Origin: Verticillium longisporum
Lineage: Eukaryota > Ascomycota > Sordariomycetes > Glomerellales > Plectosphaerellaceae
Assembly (NCBI GenBank): GCA_019188255.1
Contig: JAETXT010000006.1
Location: forward strand, 992,001-1,056,000
Direction: 5' to 3'
DNA length: 64,000 bases
The position numbers and the translations under genes are program-made. The notes beneath the pieces are model-generated. The model ran no database searches and was not told the DNA's origin. It worked only from the letters and a program-made list of their open reading frames with translations. Below, one piece after another: positions 1 through 12,451 of this stretch (the stretch's first letter is position 1; each line of letters starts with the position of its first letter).

Positions 1-1503
1 CGAAGACGGCGTTTTCGAATGATTCGCCCATTTCAGACAGCAGCTCGTCAAACATGAACTGCAAACTGTTAGCAAAGAGCAGGCACAACTGTTGTTGTCA
101 GTGACTTGCCGTCTCGCGATTGGGATGAGGTTCGGGAAGCATTTCCGTCAACTCATTGAATTTGGTCTGGCCAAATCTGACGCCGTGCTAGATGAATGTA
201 AGTCATATGTCCGCTTGGAATCTTTAAGAAAGATTGTCTACGGAGTTTTCTTTGCGTTGAAAACTTACCAGTATCTCATGAGTGATCTACATAAAACCAT
301 CAGCAAGCACAACATATCAGCTTGGGGGGGGGCGGAACATACTGTGATCGCCAGGAGCGCTCTGGCATGGCGTTTTGATGTCTCGCTGACTCCGGGTTTG
401 ATCAGGGCTAGAGCACCCATGGTATCGACCTGGATCAGGATCGATTGTCGGCCATCGATCACGAGCGGACCAGTCACTCCATAAGGACAGCCGTTGGGCG
501 CCTCCGAATTGCGGTTGACAGAGTTAAAGGTGAAATTGACATCTTCGCAGAAGTGGTCGATTGCTTCTATGCAATCACTCACGTCAAAGCGGGCATCGGA
601 ATCTCTCTCTGTGGCCCTCCATATTGTGCCCTTTTCTTTACTTTTGCCGCCTTTGGGCAATCGCACATTTTTGGTGGCGCGGATCGTCCTCATATCGAGG
701 AACGTAGACATCCTAAATGGGATCATCGGTCAGTATCGATGACAGCCCTTATGAGGAGCGACTTACCACCTGGTATGAGCAGCCTGTTTGAGAATGCGGT
801 TTGTAATGTCAAGGACCTGTCGAAGCTCTGCCCAGAGAAGCGCATCATCGACAGACCACTTCCTGTTTTCTCCGCCTCCGTCGACAAATTCTTCAAAGTC
901 GCAGATCCATCGATTCTTTCCTAAGACTCTAAACCACTTCGACTCGTCGATCATGTCGCTGTCCGCCAGCGTCCCGCTGGATGCAAGTGGCTCGGTCTCT
1001 TTAGGCATGTTCTCCTCTTCCTGCACCATGAGAGCGGCCTCCCATGTGCGCATACCGCCGAGCGCCAGGCGTTGCATCTCTTCGGTCTGGAATAAGCGAT
1101 CAAGGTCCTCGGAATGCGGCTCTGGAATCGTGTCGCCGGGGTCTGGAGGGTTGACCGGCTCGAACGTATCGTGGCTCAGCCGAGGAAAGTCGGGATCTAT
1201 CCAAGACCGGCCGCCTCCTACATTCGGGGTCTTCCTTGATACTCCGTACCTCGATGTCCAGCCGCTCGGCTTGACCAACGTTTCTGTCTTTGTGGGTGGG
1301 ACGTAGCTGCTCGAAGACGGGGGGCTGATGGCGTTCGTGCCAGGTTCTTGGTCTGCGAGTCTGTTCCCAGGGTGGTTCTGCACGTCATCCAAGAACTCTC
1401 GGTAACGTCCTGATGGCAGGTCAGCAACCAAGGCCTCGAGGACCTCAAGATCATCGGCCATCGTGGCTTCGTCTGGAAGGCTTTGATATGCTGGCAATGC
1501 CAT
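1..1503 (-). CDS. Unidentified multi-exon protein gene, 3' end beyond the window
   Basis: I do not recognise the family. The proposed start is the ATG at 1503 (MALPAYQSLP). Two introns are supported because the frame runs into a stop exactly at a GTAAGT donor and resumes after an AG: intron 1 at 766-713 (54 bp) and intron 2 at 268-66 (203 bp, less sure). After intron 2 the frame reads LQFMFDELLSEMGESFENAV and leaves the window. The first exon is rich in Pro, Ser, Glu and Asp, with an acidic region containing SKWFRVLGKNRWICDFEEF. No signal peptide or membrane segment is visible, so an intracellular protein is likely. An alternative acceptor near 200 would give an early stop. Confidence is good that this is a gene, low for the exact 3' structure. 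Confidence 0.6.
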
Positions 1504-2258
1504 GATATGGTATTGGATGGTCGATTTGAAAGGGTGGAAAGAAAACCGAAAGTTGATATACAGGAAGTGCACGATGGCGTGCAACACAGAGCGGGAATAC
1601 GAAGCGAGAAAACATGCACAGGGCAAAAGCAAGCATGTGCATTCATTGGTGATTAGAATGGCAGGATTGATGAGGGGAGCTTGTGTTGAAGTTTGCGAGC
1701 TCTCCCATAGCAACCGACCTCGAGCGGTCGCCAATCGTGTCGGACAAAGGAGACAGCTGAAGGTCAGGTCGAGGGATAACAACAAAGACGGGAATAGACA
1801 CAAGCCAAAGCTGCCACCTCAAATCTCAAAGCATTGGCCTCGAGGGTATTCAGATTCTTGAACAAAGGACCAAATAATAGCTTAGAATGCAGCGCCTGAC
1901 GTCTGACATTGACAATCACGGGTAAGGCAGAACAGACAGTGTGGGCGAAGGATGCAGACGGATGAGGAAGAGTGTGGCGCAGGCATCAATGTCAAGGCTT
2001 TGTTTGAGATTCTGCTTTGACGTTGCGTGATGATATATGTTGGATCTGCAGCTTGACGGATCTTTTGGCTTACTGCTTGGAGGTGGACGGCATAAGGTGA
2101 TGATCGATGCGGCTAGGAGGCAGGTTGATGAGAACTTTGGGACATCCATCGGGGGTTACGGCGTTCAAGTTGGGTCAATTTCAGAATCAAACATTCAAAG
2201 TAGGAAGACGTGACTTCGAGACAGATTCGCTAGCATACTAGGTGTATTTCGCTTGAAG
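1504..2258. other. Intergenic: 5' flank of the leftmost gene
   Basis: No convincing gene is seen. Short open frames here have neither a plausible splice structure nor protein-like composition. The part next to 1503 is presumably promoter and 5' UTR of the minus-strand gene. Confidence 0.4.
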
Positions 2259-2880
2259 TCACATGGCATCTTTAACAAGTAACCAGATTTTGTCCAGATC
2301 GCCTGCCAACGCATACAATTTCCCTGTACGATGGTCCCAGCCTAACTCACTAATACTCAGCGCAGAGACTCCGACTGGCGTATGGCCTTCATTGGAAGAG
2401 CTAAGAGACGGAGTTCCACGTTGGCGGAAATCCGACTTTAAGGTGTGCGAGCTACTTGACGACCCAGGAAACGTTCCCGATGTCAGTTGGTACGCTGACC
2501 ATACATCCGCCTGCATGCTAGAACAGTCATGACTCAACTTACTAGTGGAATCGTCAACGCCTTGACCGAACGTGATCCAAGACGAGCGCCCCTGGTGTTC
2601 ATTCCTTAACGAGATGGAAAAGGAGAGGATGACTACGCGATAACATGACAGCATGACACACAAGTTGCTTACTGACAAGCGTGAACTAGACGGGCTGTCA
2701 AGACCCTTGTCCAAGGCCCCAGAGGATTGGCTCTCAGCAAAGTGCCGCAGCACATACGACCTGTACGGGTTTGCCGAATATTTCCAGCTTCGGCACGATA
2801 TCTGATATGCTGAGAGCACCATATTCATCACCAGGCTCCTGAAGAACCCACCACCCAGTCCCGTCGCCAATCTGATGGCT
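2259..2880. other. Stretch with coding character, strand unresolved; possible gene relic
   Basis: Both strands show protein-like fragments. The plus strand has an ATG at 2263 with 89 codons (PSLEELRDGVPRWRKSDF) and a second fragment at 2653-2803. The minus strand has a 203-codon frame ending KLYALAGDLDKIWLLVKDAM, with good donor-like sites (GTAAGC near 2672, GTAAGT near 2548). No model joins the pieces cleanly on either strand, and one minus frame is interrupted by a TGA. I read it as a decayed gene or an unrecognised small gene and name no function. Confidence 0.2.
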
Positions 2881-4385
2881 TCCTATCGTCTGCCACGTAA
2901 ACTACCTTAACTTCGCTACCTTAGATATAGCCAACAGTAGATCTTTGCATAACCAAGGAGGCAACACTATGGCCGGGCAACAAACGTTCAATTTTCTTCA
3001 AGCGGCGAAGGTCAACGAAGGGTGGGCGGCATGCTGTTGAATACTCAGACCATCGCTATGGTATGTTAGCGGGGTTAGGAAACAGATGGACTCAAGGCAT
3101 GTCTATCCTCAGTCAGCTCCACGCCCCCTGCTACTCAAGAGAAATATCTAAAAGCTCAACATCATAGCCGGCACATACGCGACTGTCATTTTACCAACCT
3201 GTCCCCGCAGGAGCGACCTCCCTCTAGGTACGTCTGGTCAGGACTTCCCCGAAACATAATTGTTCAAAGGCTTATCTATGGATAAGCCCACGCATGGTTA
3301 GACATGTCCGCTCATCCCCGTCTTCCATGTGTCAAACCCTACCCGACTACGTGCCTGATGGTGCTGACGCGAACTTTGGGTGAGCGGCAGAGCCATGTTT
3401 ATGAGTATCGAAATATTTGCGAGTATCTGCGGGACGAAACCTAGACCTGAGGCGGAAATCGTTATGGCGAGCTGACTAGGTGAACACTCTGCTCAAAGAG
3501 CGCCGTGTGAAGGCTACATAGAGGGCCATCCGCTGGGACGAAGCCATCGCAAGTGCGTCGCTCATATCAGTGGAGCATTCACTCTGTCCTCGTCCGGGGT
3601 TCTAAGGGTAGCCTCGCGACGTCGAATGCACCGCTCGCTCGCTGTCACCGGAGACAAAGAAGGCTGGATTGATATCCTGTAACTAGAAACAGCGAGGCAT
3701 CGGCACTCTTCTTTGTCGCAGTCTTCGACCTGCCAAATGAGGGGCAGTGGGGGGTCAGGCTGCATTCCAGTGTTCAATGGAATCTCGATTGTGTGCTGCA
3801 GCGGCGTGCGGCGCAGCGAACAAAGGTCAGCTTCTGAGGAGTCCAGTGCTCCATCCTCGCCCGTCGATCCGGAGTTGCATTCGACCTTGCTGAAGTCAAC
3901 AGGCCTCGTACATCTATCTGCCCAGTATGTTCTGGATTGGGCGAAGACAGCGCAGGGGACAGAAATACAAGTCTCGCGTGACACTCCATGCTCCGGAGCA
4001 GACACCTCGATAACACATCACAATCACGTTACATGTCCAAGATGAAGTTGATGGCTCTCAATTGCCGTCTATCTACTCTCCACTGTCATCCACGTCATTC
4101 CCTGCCGCAGGAACATCTCGTCCTCGGCCCTGGGGTCCTCCAACCCCACGACGAGGCGGGTAACGTTCCACATCTTCCGGCGTGTGTTTCGTCTGGGGGA
4201 ATCTCATGGGGATGCATCATCAAGAAAAGGGAATTATACGTCAAAACCAGAAGCCCGCGACCATGCAACCAAACAACCCGGGAACGACTTTTTTTCGTGG
4301 CGAAGGCTCGTAACAAAGGAAAAGGGCGGTATGCCGAGGTGGTGGGTATTGAGGAACAGGATTTCGCTCGTGGGGGCGAAATGAT
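2881..4385. other. Intergenic region 3' of eEF3, with one weak cysteine-rich frame
   Basis: Most of this stretch shows nothing. On the minus strand a frame open from 4017 down to 3562 contains nine cysteines, including a CDKEEC-R-C cluster, and resembles the body of a small secreted protein. It has no ATG of its own and I found no signal-peptide exon upstream. The part next to 4386 is the eEF3 3' UTR. Confidence 0.3.
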
Positions 4386-7300
4386 TTAGTCATCCTCATC
4401 AGAGAAGACCTCCTCACCACGCTTGCGACGGGCCATACGGTCTGGGAAAGGCAGAGTTAGTGAATTGTCATCATGGTGAGGTGCGGCAGAGATGTAACAT
4501 ACCCTTCTTCTTCTTGCGGAGCTCGGAAGAAGTAAGCTTGGCCTTCTTCTTGGTGGAGACGATCTTGTTGCCCATGGCATCGAACTTCTCCTCCTCCTCG
4601 CCCTCATCGGCCTTGAGGCGGGGACCAGCGCCCTGGCCCTGGACCCAGTTGTGGCCGGAGGGAGTCATCTTACCGTCAAGGACGGCCCAGACCTCCTCAG
4701 TCAAATCCTTGGTGAACTCAGCGCTGTGAGTGATGATGATGACACCACCACCGAAGGCCTTCAGGGCCTTGGACAGAGCACCCAGGGAGTCACGGTCGAG
4801 GTAGTTGGTGGGCTCGTCAAGAACGATAAGATGGGGGCGCTGCCACGAGCACGCGGCGAGGACGACCTTGACACGCTGGCCACCGGACAGACCGCGCATG
4901 CGGGAGTGGGAGACAAGCTCGGCATCAAGGCCAAAGTTGGCGCAGTGGCTCTCAATCTCCTTACGGACAAGGGGACGGAACTGACCAGAGGCGAGGGCCT
5001 CCTTCATATCGACATCGGCAACCATCTTCTGGTGAGAAGCCAGAAGCTCGTTACGGGGCAGCCAGACGTTGTCGGCGGACATCATGGGAGTCCAGCGCTC
5101 GTTCTTCATGCCAACGTTCTCACCCAGCGCGAAGGAGCACTCGTACTCGTACGAGTTCTTGAACTTGCGACGAGAATTGATGCCAATGACGCGACGCTGA
5201 GATTCCTGGATGCGGAAAATCTTGTCCATGGCCTTCTCGTCGGCGTCGGTGATAATCTTGTTGGCACGGTCCATAGTCTCGCGATCCTCACCAGTCTGGA
5301 AACGCCACTGGATGTACTCGGAGGGGGTGGAGTCGAGGTGGTTATCGATGTGAGCGAAAGCGTGCTGCTTGATGTAGGCGATACGGATGTTCTCGTGTTG
5401 GTAGATCTCACCCGAAGTGGGGATGAGCTCACCAGTGAGGACGTTGATGAGGGTAGACTTGCCGGCACCGTTGGGGCCAATGACGGCAATACGGGAACCG
5501 AGCGAGCACTGGAACGAGATCTCCTCAATCTGGGGCTTGGTGGTGCCAGGGTACTGGAAGGTCATGTTGGTGGCACGGAGAATGGCCTTCGCCTTGGTCT
5601 TGACACCCTCAAGGAAACCGGGCTCGGGGAACTGGAACTCCATCTCGGAGGCACCGAGCTCGTAGTAAGACTTGGCCGAGGGGCACTTCTTGACGAACTC
5701 CTTCAGGTTACCACGGTAGCGCTTGAGCTTGAAGCGCTCGTAGTGGATGATGTGCTGGCAGACATTGTCGAGGAAGCCAGAGTCGTGGGAGACGATAATG
5801 GACGTGCAGGGGAGTTCTGCAGGTAGTCCTCGAGCCACTTGACGTTCTTCACGTCGAGATGGTTGGTAGGCTCGTCGAGAAGCAGAATATCGGGGGCCTC
5901 GAAGACGGCACGGCACAGAGCGAGCTTCATCTTCCAACCGCCGGACAGAGCGGTGATCTCGCCAGAAACCATGGTCTCGGTGAAGCCGAACTCATTGAGC
6001 TTGGACTTGACGTCCTCGACAGGGGTCTGGACGTCAGCCTCACGCAGCTTCTTGATGGTCCAGTCAATGGTGGTCATCTCGGTATCGGCGGAGTCAAGGT
6101 CGTGCTCGACGAAGACGGTCTTGACCTCGCTCTGCTTGGGGAAGCCCTCGACCTGCTCGTTGTCGATGGCGCGCATGAGAGTGGACTTGCCGGAACCGTT
6201 GGGACCGCAGAGACCGTAACGCTGACCACGCTTCAGGCGAAGGTGAGTCTGGTTGAGCAGAATCTTGGCACCGTAGGCAAGGGAGAAGGTGCAGTTGCAA
6301 AGGTCCTCACCCTCCTCATCGTCGGCATCGCCCTCGGCAGCCTCGGCGGCACCAGGGAAGCGCGCTTGCGGAGGGTGTCGACGACAGTCTCGGAGTCCTT
6401 GTCGCCGGTGATGACAGCGACGTAAGGCTTGAGGGCCTCAACCCAGGTAATGGGCTCAATCTCCTTCTCGTCAATGAGCTGACCAGCAATGGCGGAGATG
6501 TAGGTGAGGACGGGCTCGACCTGGGCGGCCTTGCCGTACTTGGTGCCGAGAACCTCCTTGAGCTTGGCAAGGACGGTGGCGATATCGCCGTCGAGCTTGA
6601 CCTCGGGGATGACACCGTTCTGGATGTTACCAACACGGTTGAGAGTGTCAAGAGCCTGCCTGGTCTTCTCACGAGCCTCGGGATCAGCGAGGTTGTCGTA
6701 GTTCTTCTGGAGACCGGGCATCATCTTGGGCAGGAAAGGCGCGACAATGTTGGGGTCGTCGACGAGCTTGCACATGTTGTCGACAATGACGGCGGCCTTA
6801 CGCTTGATGGCAGTCTCACGCTCGGCGAGACCACGATCCAGCAGGGGGACCATGAGGGCAAGAGTGGGCTCCTGGACCTCAGTGACGAAGGTGGTGGCAC
6901 CGAGCAGGTGAACGGTCTCGGGGACGTTCTCGGGCTTGGCGATACACTTGATGAGCTCGGGGATGAAACGCTCGATATCCCTGTTGACGATGAGCTGGCA
7001 GAGCTGCTCCATGGTCTTGTAGGCACGCTCCTTGACCTCCTTCTTGGTGTCCCACATGGACTCGGAGATGACGGGGATCAGCTCAGGCACGCGGTGAGCG
7101 AGCTGGGCGGGGGCGGTCTTGACGAGGATGTCGATGATGTCGAGGGCAGCCATCTTCTCGGGCCACTTCTGGGCCTCAATGATGGAGACCTTCAGGGGAG
7201 GAAGGATAGCCTTGACGGCGTTGGGGCTGATGGCCTGGCCGATGGCGATGGCGGCAGCGGTGGCGGCAGTCTTGACAGGAGCGGCCTTGTCACCAACGGC

Positions 7301-7733
7301 GGCGAGGACGGTGGGGAGGAGGTCGACGAGGAAGGGCTCAACGTGGGAGGAGATCTCGGAGTGGGAGGCGATGGCGCCAACGGCGACAGCGGCCCTCTCG
7401 CGAGCGGCGGCATCCTTCTTGTTGGTGAACTCCTTCTTCAGAGCCTCAACGGTCCTGCAGGGGGGACAAGGTTAGCCAACATGTCATCGTGACTGGCGGG
7501 TGAGGTGGAAAGCCGTGGGAAAACCACGCAGGAAGGAAATGTGGGCTCGCCACTGTGAAGATTGAGGGGTCAGAAAACACTCACTTGGTGGGAACAGCCT
7601 GGTCCTCGATGCGGCCGTTGATGAAGGAAGCGAGAGCGGCAGAGGCATCCTTGACCTCGGCAGCCTCCTTGGAGATGGTGAGCTTCTTCATGAGCTCGTC
7701 AAGAACCTTGACGGACTGAGCGTTCTCGGCCAT
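4386..7733 (-). CDS. TEF3: Translation elongation factor 3 (eEF3), two apparent frameshifts
   Basis: eEF3 is the fungal ribosome-bound ABC ATPase that helps release deacylated tRNA from the E site during elongation. The start is the ATG at 7733 ([18 protein letters not shown]). Three exons are 7733-7585, 7454-4503 and 4441-4386, with introns 7584-7455 and 4502-4442. Order: N-terminal HEAT repeats; ABC domain 1 ([26 protein letters not shown]); ABC domain 2 (GPNGAGKST, a chromodomain-like insertion, [17 protein letters not shown]); a Lys-rich tail ending EEVFSDEDD. Corrected length is 1,052 aa, normal for the family. One base is missing near 6355-6362 and another at the G run 5809-5812 (C run in the coding strand). 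The protein is essential and the frame is otherwise perfect, so sequencing error is likelier than a pseudogene. High expression is expected; the start context ACAACATGG is favourable. Confidence 0.95.
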
Positions 7734-10700
7734 GTTGTCGGTAAATATTACGAGACTTCGGGAGAGAAGGTGGTGGTGGTTGTGTGGAAGGGACAGAAAA
7801 GTCTTCGGATAGTGAAACCGTTGACTTTTTGTTGTGCTGCTTCTCTGGAGATGAGATGCAACGTCTATCGAGATCTACGTCGTCGAAAGAAAGACAAAAA
7901 ACCGAAAGTCTATGCTGCGTACGCAAAAGAAGACTTTTGGGAGAGGGAGGGGTGGAGGAGTCGTGTGGAAGAGGGGCCCGCAGAAGACGATGGAGGTCGT
8001 ATCTGCTCTATTGCGGCTCTTTTGTTTTGTCTTTTGAAATTGCGTCCGGAGGAAGACGACAACCAGGAGGAGGAAAAGAATGGAGGATTCGGAGGGGTGA
8101 AAGGGTCAAGGTGGGAGCGAGGGAAAAAGTCGCGGGTGGGAAGGATTTTATCTGTCCTTGACCGGGTTTTGGTGCTGGCTCTGCTTATCGGTGGTCACCC
8201 CTCACTGACGGATTGCCCTGGAGGGAGGGGGAACTGCCCTCAACTTTTTTTTTCTTGCGCCCCTCGTTTTTTTGGCCAGGCGACGCTAGAGGCAAGGGCA
8301 CGGCCCCACTTCTTTCGGAGGGGTGTGGACCCGTGGGCGACACAAGCTGCACCACACTGGAGGGGGAGGGGCAGAGCGAGAAAATTTCAGCAGTAGCAGA
8401 GTAAGGTAGCAGTAGCAACAGCAACAGCGGCAGCAACGCCCCTGGCACTTACCTACCTTAGGTACCTCTTGCCTGATGTGCCAGTTAGCTCCTTCTCTGC
8501 CTGCCAAACAACCAAACCCCGCCGCCCCTTCCCTCTCGGCCCAGCGACCCAATGGCCCAATGACGCTTGGCCGATTCACGCTTATCAGCGTTATCGCGAG
8601 ACGCTAGTCTGTTTGAGGCTTCTTGAACAAGGCGGTGAGAGCCGTTTGGATGTTGTTCCTGCACGAAATTTCCAAGGTGTTTTGCCATTTTTCCACCCGC
8701 CTGTGGCCCTCGCCAACAGGCTTGCCTCTTGGCCTTGCACTTCCACATGCCTTTCAAGCAAGCGAGCGTGTCCTGGGATTGGGATGCAATAAGGACCGAA
8801 CTTGAGAGCCGGACACCGTTGGCTACTTACCCAACACCGAAACGGGACCATTCCTCCGGGGATCTATGGAAGCGCAACCAGGCTTGCAGGTTTTCCGATG
8901 CATTGGCATTCTGCTCTGCTGCCCCTCCCGCTCAGCGCCCCTCTAGCCCCGCCGAGTGCCCCTCCAAGGTTTCGCTTCAGCCCTTCAAACCTCGAGAACC
9001 ATCCAAACGGAGCATGCACAGTCCAACCGCCTGCGATCTTCGCTGCCGGGCCCTGCGACGGTTTCTGTCAATCTCTTGGTTGAATATCATGCGAGCGCAT
9101 CGACTGGCACCAGAACGGTCTACAGTCTTGTTGTTTCTGTCGTGAAGAAACTGTTCGGTGCGCCAAAAATGGATCTTCAACCGCAGCACAAACATCACCC
9201 CAGCATCGTACTCCAGCTGTCGCGACACTGAAGCCTTTTGAATAGTGCTCCACACCAAACCACATGCCTTCCTTGCCATGTCAGCGTCGTGAGACTGTGC
9301 AACACGCGCACTCCCTTGTTCCAACCTGTGACCGAATACATGACCCATCCCATCCCTGTCAGCTGGGGAAGCCACTGAAATGAAAGCAGCCTTCTGGCAA
9401 GTGGGCGATGATGCGGGCCCGTCAGCCGAAACGCCAGGGACAAAAAAGGGCCATCTGGCTCGTGTCAGCGATTCAGTATCGGCCTCGCCACCCCCGATGG
9501 AGTGGTTGACGTCAAGTGCCCGTCCGACTCCCGTACAGTACTTTGCGGCATCCAGGCTAGAACGCGAATCATCGACATGGCCTTCTAGCTCGTCTGTGCT
9601 TTGTAGGTAGCTCTGCCCTCCTCGTTCGAGGGCTGTCGCCACGGCAAAGAGGTCTAGTCTCGAGTCGAAGCTCGCTGAACATTCCGGACCACTAGGATCT
9701 TCTTTTTTTGCCACGGGCCTTCCGACGCCCCTGATTCGAGCCTGGACCTGTAACATGAGCGCAGTGCATTTCCCCAAAGCTGCGAGCATGCTATTATTTT
9801 GGGTGTTTCTCGGCTTTTGCCCATCCTTCGCCCAGATTGAGAGATCTACGTCGAGAAGTACAACTCGGCTTTGGGCGGTGTTTGCTGCAATGACACCCAC
9901 CCTCTCACCTCACAGCCTAGCTGTCAGCCACGTTTTCAAACATTCACCGCTTGTCTCATTTGGCTCCGTTCGTTCTCCTCTGGACGTGAAGACAGTTGTA
10001 CTACGTGTGTACTCAAGAGCTGATGACCATGGTGGTTGTAAGCAGCTCGGCCTGGCGGACAATGTGCTATCACCCCACCTCCAGCAAGGCGAGATATCGA
10101 TAAGAATTTTTCTTATCCCCCGCCATCGTCAACTGCATGCCCTCGGAGAAGTGGCGTAGAGTGTGCCGCGGTGTAATGATCACGGCTCAGGTACCTTTTT
10201 AGCGCAACGTCATCGGCAATAGCTCGGTAATCGTAGGGGACCCACACGACCCGGACGAGAAGTCGAAGCCTTTGTTTGACGTCGCGATCCTGGGAAGCTC
10301 GCAGCGCCGACCTCTTCATTCTGTACCCCCTACCACTTGCTTTGTCCCCAGGGCCATACAATTCGGCTCCTGCGTCTTCGAGTCCATACCGAACCACTAT
10401 CCTTGTCCGAAGACATCACCGACGTCGACCACCCGCAGGGCCTTCTCTTTTGGATGCATACTCGCAGGGTCCAGGGCCGAAAAGATGCTTCTGTAGGAGA
10501 CTGGGAACCTCTCCTCAGACTGGCTGCATGGCGATAAGGACTAGGAAGATGATATATTTGCCGCACACGGCGATCACTGCAGTTACCAGATCGTCGGGTC
10601 GACGGCCAAACACAGCGCAAGTGCGTCGACGCTCAGGCTGTTTCCAAGTCCGTCTTGGAATTCATGTTGGTATAACTGAGCTTGATGTGTCCTTCTAATA

Positions 10701-10851
10701 TGTGATCAGCGGACAATTTTGTCGTGATGAGGAATCTTGGTAAACACCTCTACGCTTAGCCTTGCACTTGGAACATATTCCTTTCAGCCTGGGGTCCTAA
10801 AACATCCCCCCACTGGCTCCTTGTTGAACGACTCCTTTTGGATGATCAAAT
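7734..10851. other. eEF3 promoter and 5' region; no supported gene
   Basis: The first few hundred bases upstream of 7733 are the eEF3 5' UTR and promoter. The remainder has several overlapping open frames on both strands, the longest at 8977-9900 on minus (307 codons). None shows a recognisable domain, splice structure or start context. I see no tRNA, repeat array or mobile element. Confidence 0.4.
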
Positions 10852-12451
10852 ATGGAGGACGCGGAGACCAAGGACTTCTCTGGTATTGACGCACTCACTC
10901 CCGCAATCTCGCAATCCTCCAAATTCACCCGTCTTGACTTATCACATTGACACATGTCCTGGAATGTGAGGAGATTCAAGTCGCTTCTCAAGCGTAAACC
11001 CTTCCTAGCGAAGCATCTAATGGCACTGCTGGTCAACCACACTCTCCCAACTTTGTTGAAAAGGATGGTCCACGAGCTCTTCGGGCAACCAAAGCTAAGC
11101 CTGCCCACCAAAGTCCTCTTTGTCTGTTCGTGGTACTAGTGCAGTGAATATACATGTATTATTGTTCATGATTGTACAATTTGGAAATGCCTTGATGATC
11201 AAATCTGCGATGGGATCGACCTGAATCCCGCATTCGTTTTCCGCAAGTTTGACCCGGAGCCCACGGATCTCATCATCCAGGACATTGATGTACAGTGGAA
11301 AATTGACGACCAGTGCCTGAATCAGGCCGCCTTGGAAGCGAAGTTTCTTCATATCGAGAACGTACCTATTGGAATAGCTTTGATAATGCACCCGGTTGCT
11401 CATGAGGCTAAATTTATGGAGGGCCGACGGGACACGCAAGATATGGTGCTCAAGGCTCCACTGCGTGGATGCGATAACTACACCCCTTCGATCCAAATTT
11501 CACAGGGAGCTTCGTTCTCCAGCGCAGTGTTCTGGTTTTCCGAGGTTGTGAAGTATGGATCAGCCGCTCTTTACTTGGGACCCACGTCAAACCCCCGTGC
11601 CTGAACACAGATGGGGGAGAGGACCACTCTTGTATGGCGTGAAGAGCTTTCGAAAGATGGTGTCCGAAAAAGATCAGAATCGCCGTCAGTCAATATCTTC
11701 GAAGAGGTCCATCGGTTGACGTACAAAATTGCCTAGGCATTTCCTGGGTCTTGTACTGATCGATTGGTTTCCGGCTGCGGCCTCGCTCGAGGGGTGGACC
11801 TCGGACTTGACTTGCCGCACCATCACCAAAATGGTCATTCAGAACTGGATGCTGAAGCCCCGAATAGAGGATTCTGAGGATTATCAACTTCAGAAATTGG
11901 CTGCTGATCCTTCATGATTCTTGGAGGAAGCTGGGGTGACCTAGCGCTGCATGTTCGGGTCCGAGGAAGCTCGTCACGATTTGTGCTTTTGTCTACTCCA
12001 GGCCAAAAAGATTCGGATCACGCCGCTGAACAACGCATGACCTCCCTGCAATCTCACGGTCACGAAAGTCGGCAGGATCAATCTCGTAATTGGCCAACCT
12101 CATGTGGAAATCTTTGCCCATCCATATAGCTTGACTGGAAGCTCGACGCCTGACCTGGAAATGGTGAATTTCAGGCAAGGTCAGGACAACAGCTCCATTA
12201 ACAATGGCAAGCGACATGACTATGGTGCAGCAGCGTTTACAAGCCCACAGAAGATCAGGAATGAAGAGAACGAATGGACAAAGAAGCGACGTGAGGAAGA
12301 TCTGAGACCTAGGTGGATTAGGTGGACTTGCAGCCGTTTTTGGTGGGAATGTCTTGAGGCAACGTCCACATTTCTCACGCCTTGTCCTCGTGCGTTCGGG
12401 GTGGAGCAAAGAAGGATTAAAAATCAAATTGCAAGTTTCATGACGGATTAG
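10852..12451 (+). pseudogene. Decayed protein-coding gene of unknown family
   Basis: One frame reads as protein from the ATG at 10852 (MEDAETKDFSGIDALTPAIS) but is cut by stops at 10948 (TGA), 11137 (TAG) and 11602 (TGA). At about 11729 it shifts by one base, probably at an A run, and continues in a second frame with stops at 11915 (TGA), 11942 (TAG) and 12038 (TGA), ending near 12451. Segments between stops are typical of protein, for example FDPEPTDLIIQDIDVQW and NLTVTKVGRINLVIGQPHVE. All six stops are TGA or TAG, one C-to-T step from CGA or CAG codons (or G-to-A from TGG). I could not recognise a family. The opposite strand also has open frames (11095-11496, 11993-12475), but they do not chain together. 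Confidence 0.4.

Noticed and set aside
2263..2532. 89-codon plus-strand frame as a separate gene
   Set aside because: The opposite strand is equally protein-like and no complete spliced model works. Kept only as an unresolved stretch.
4651..5826. 391-codon frame on the plus strand opposite eEF3
   Set aside because: Antisense shadow of the ABC domains; the Leu/Val/Gly-rich composition is that of the complement of a highly biased gene.
8977..9900. 307-codon open frame on the minus strand upstream of eEF3
   Set aside because: No recognisable domain, overlapping frames of similar quality on the other strand, and no start context or intron. Long open frames are expected by chance in GC-rich DNA.
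11095..11496. 133-codon minus-strand frame
   Set aside because: It lies opposite the plus-strand relic. The plus strand gives a longer chain of protein-like sequence across several stops, while the minus frame does not extend.
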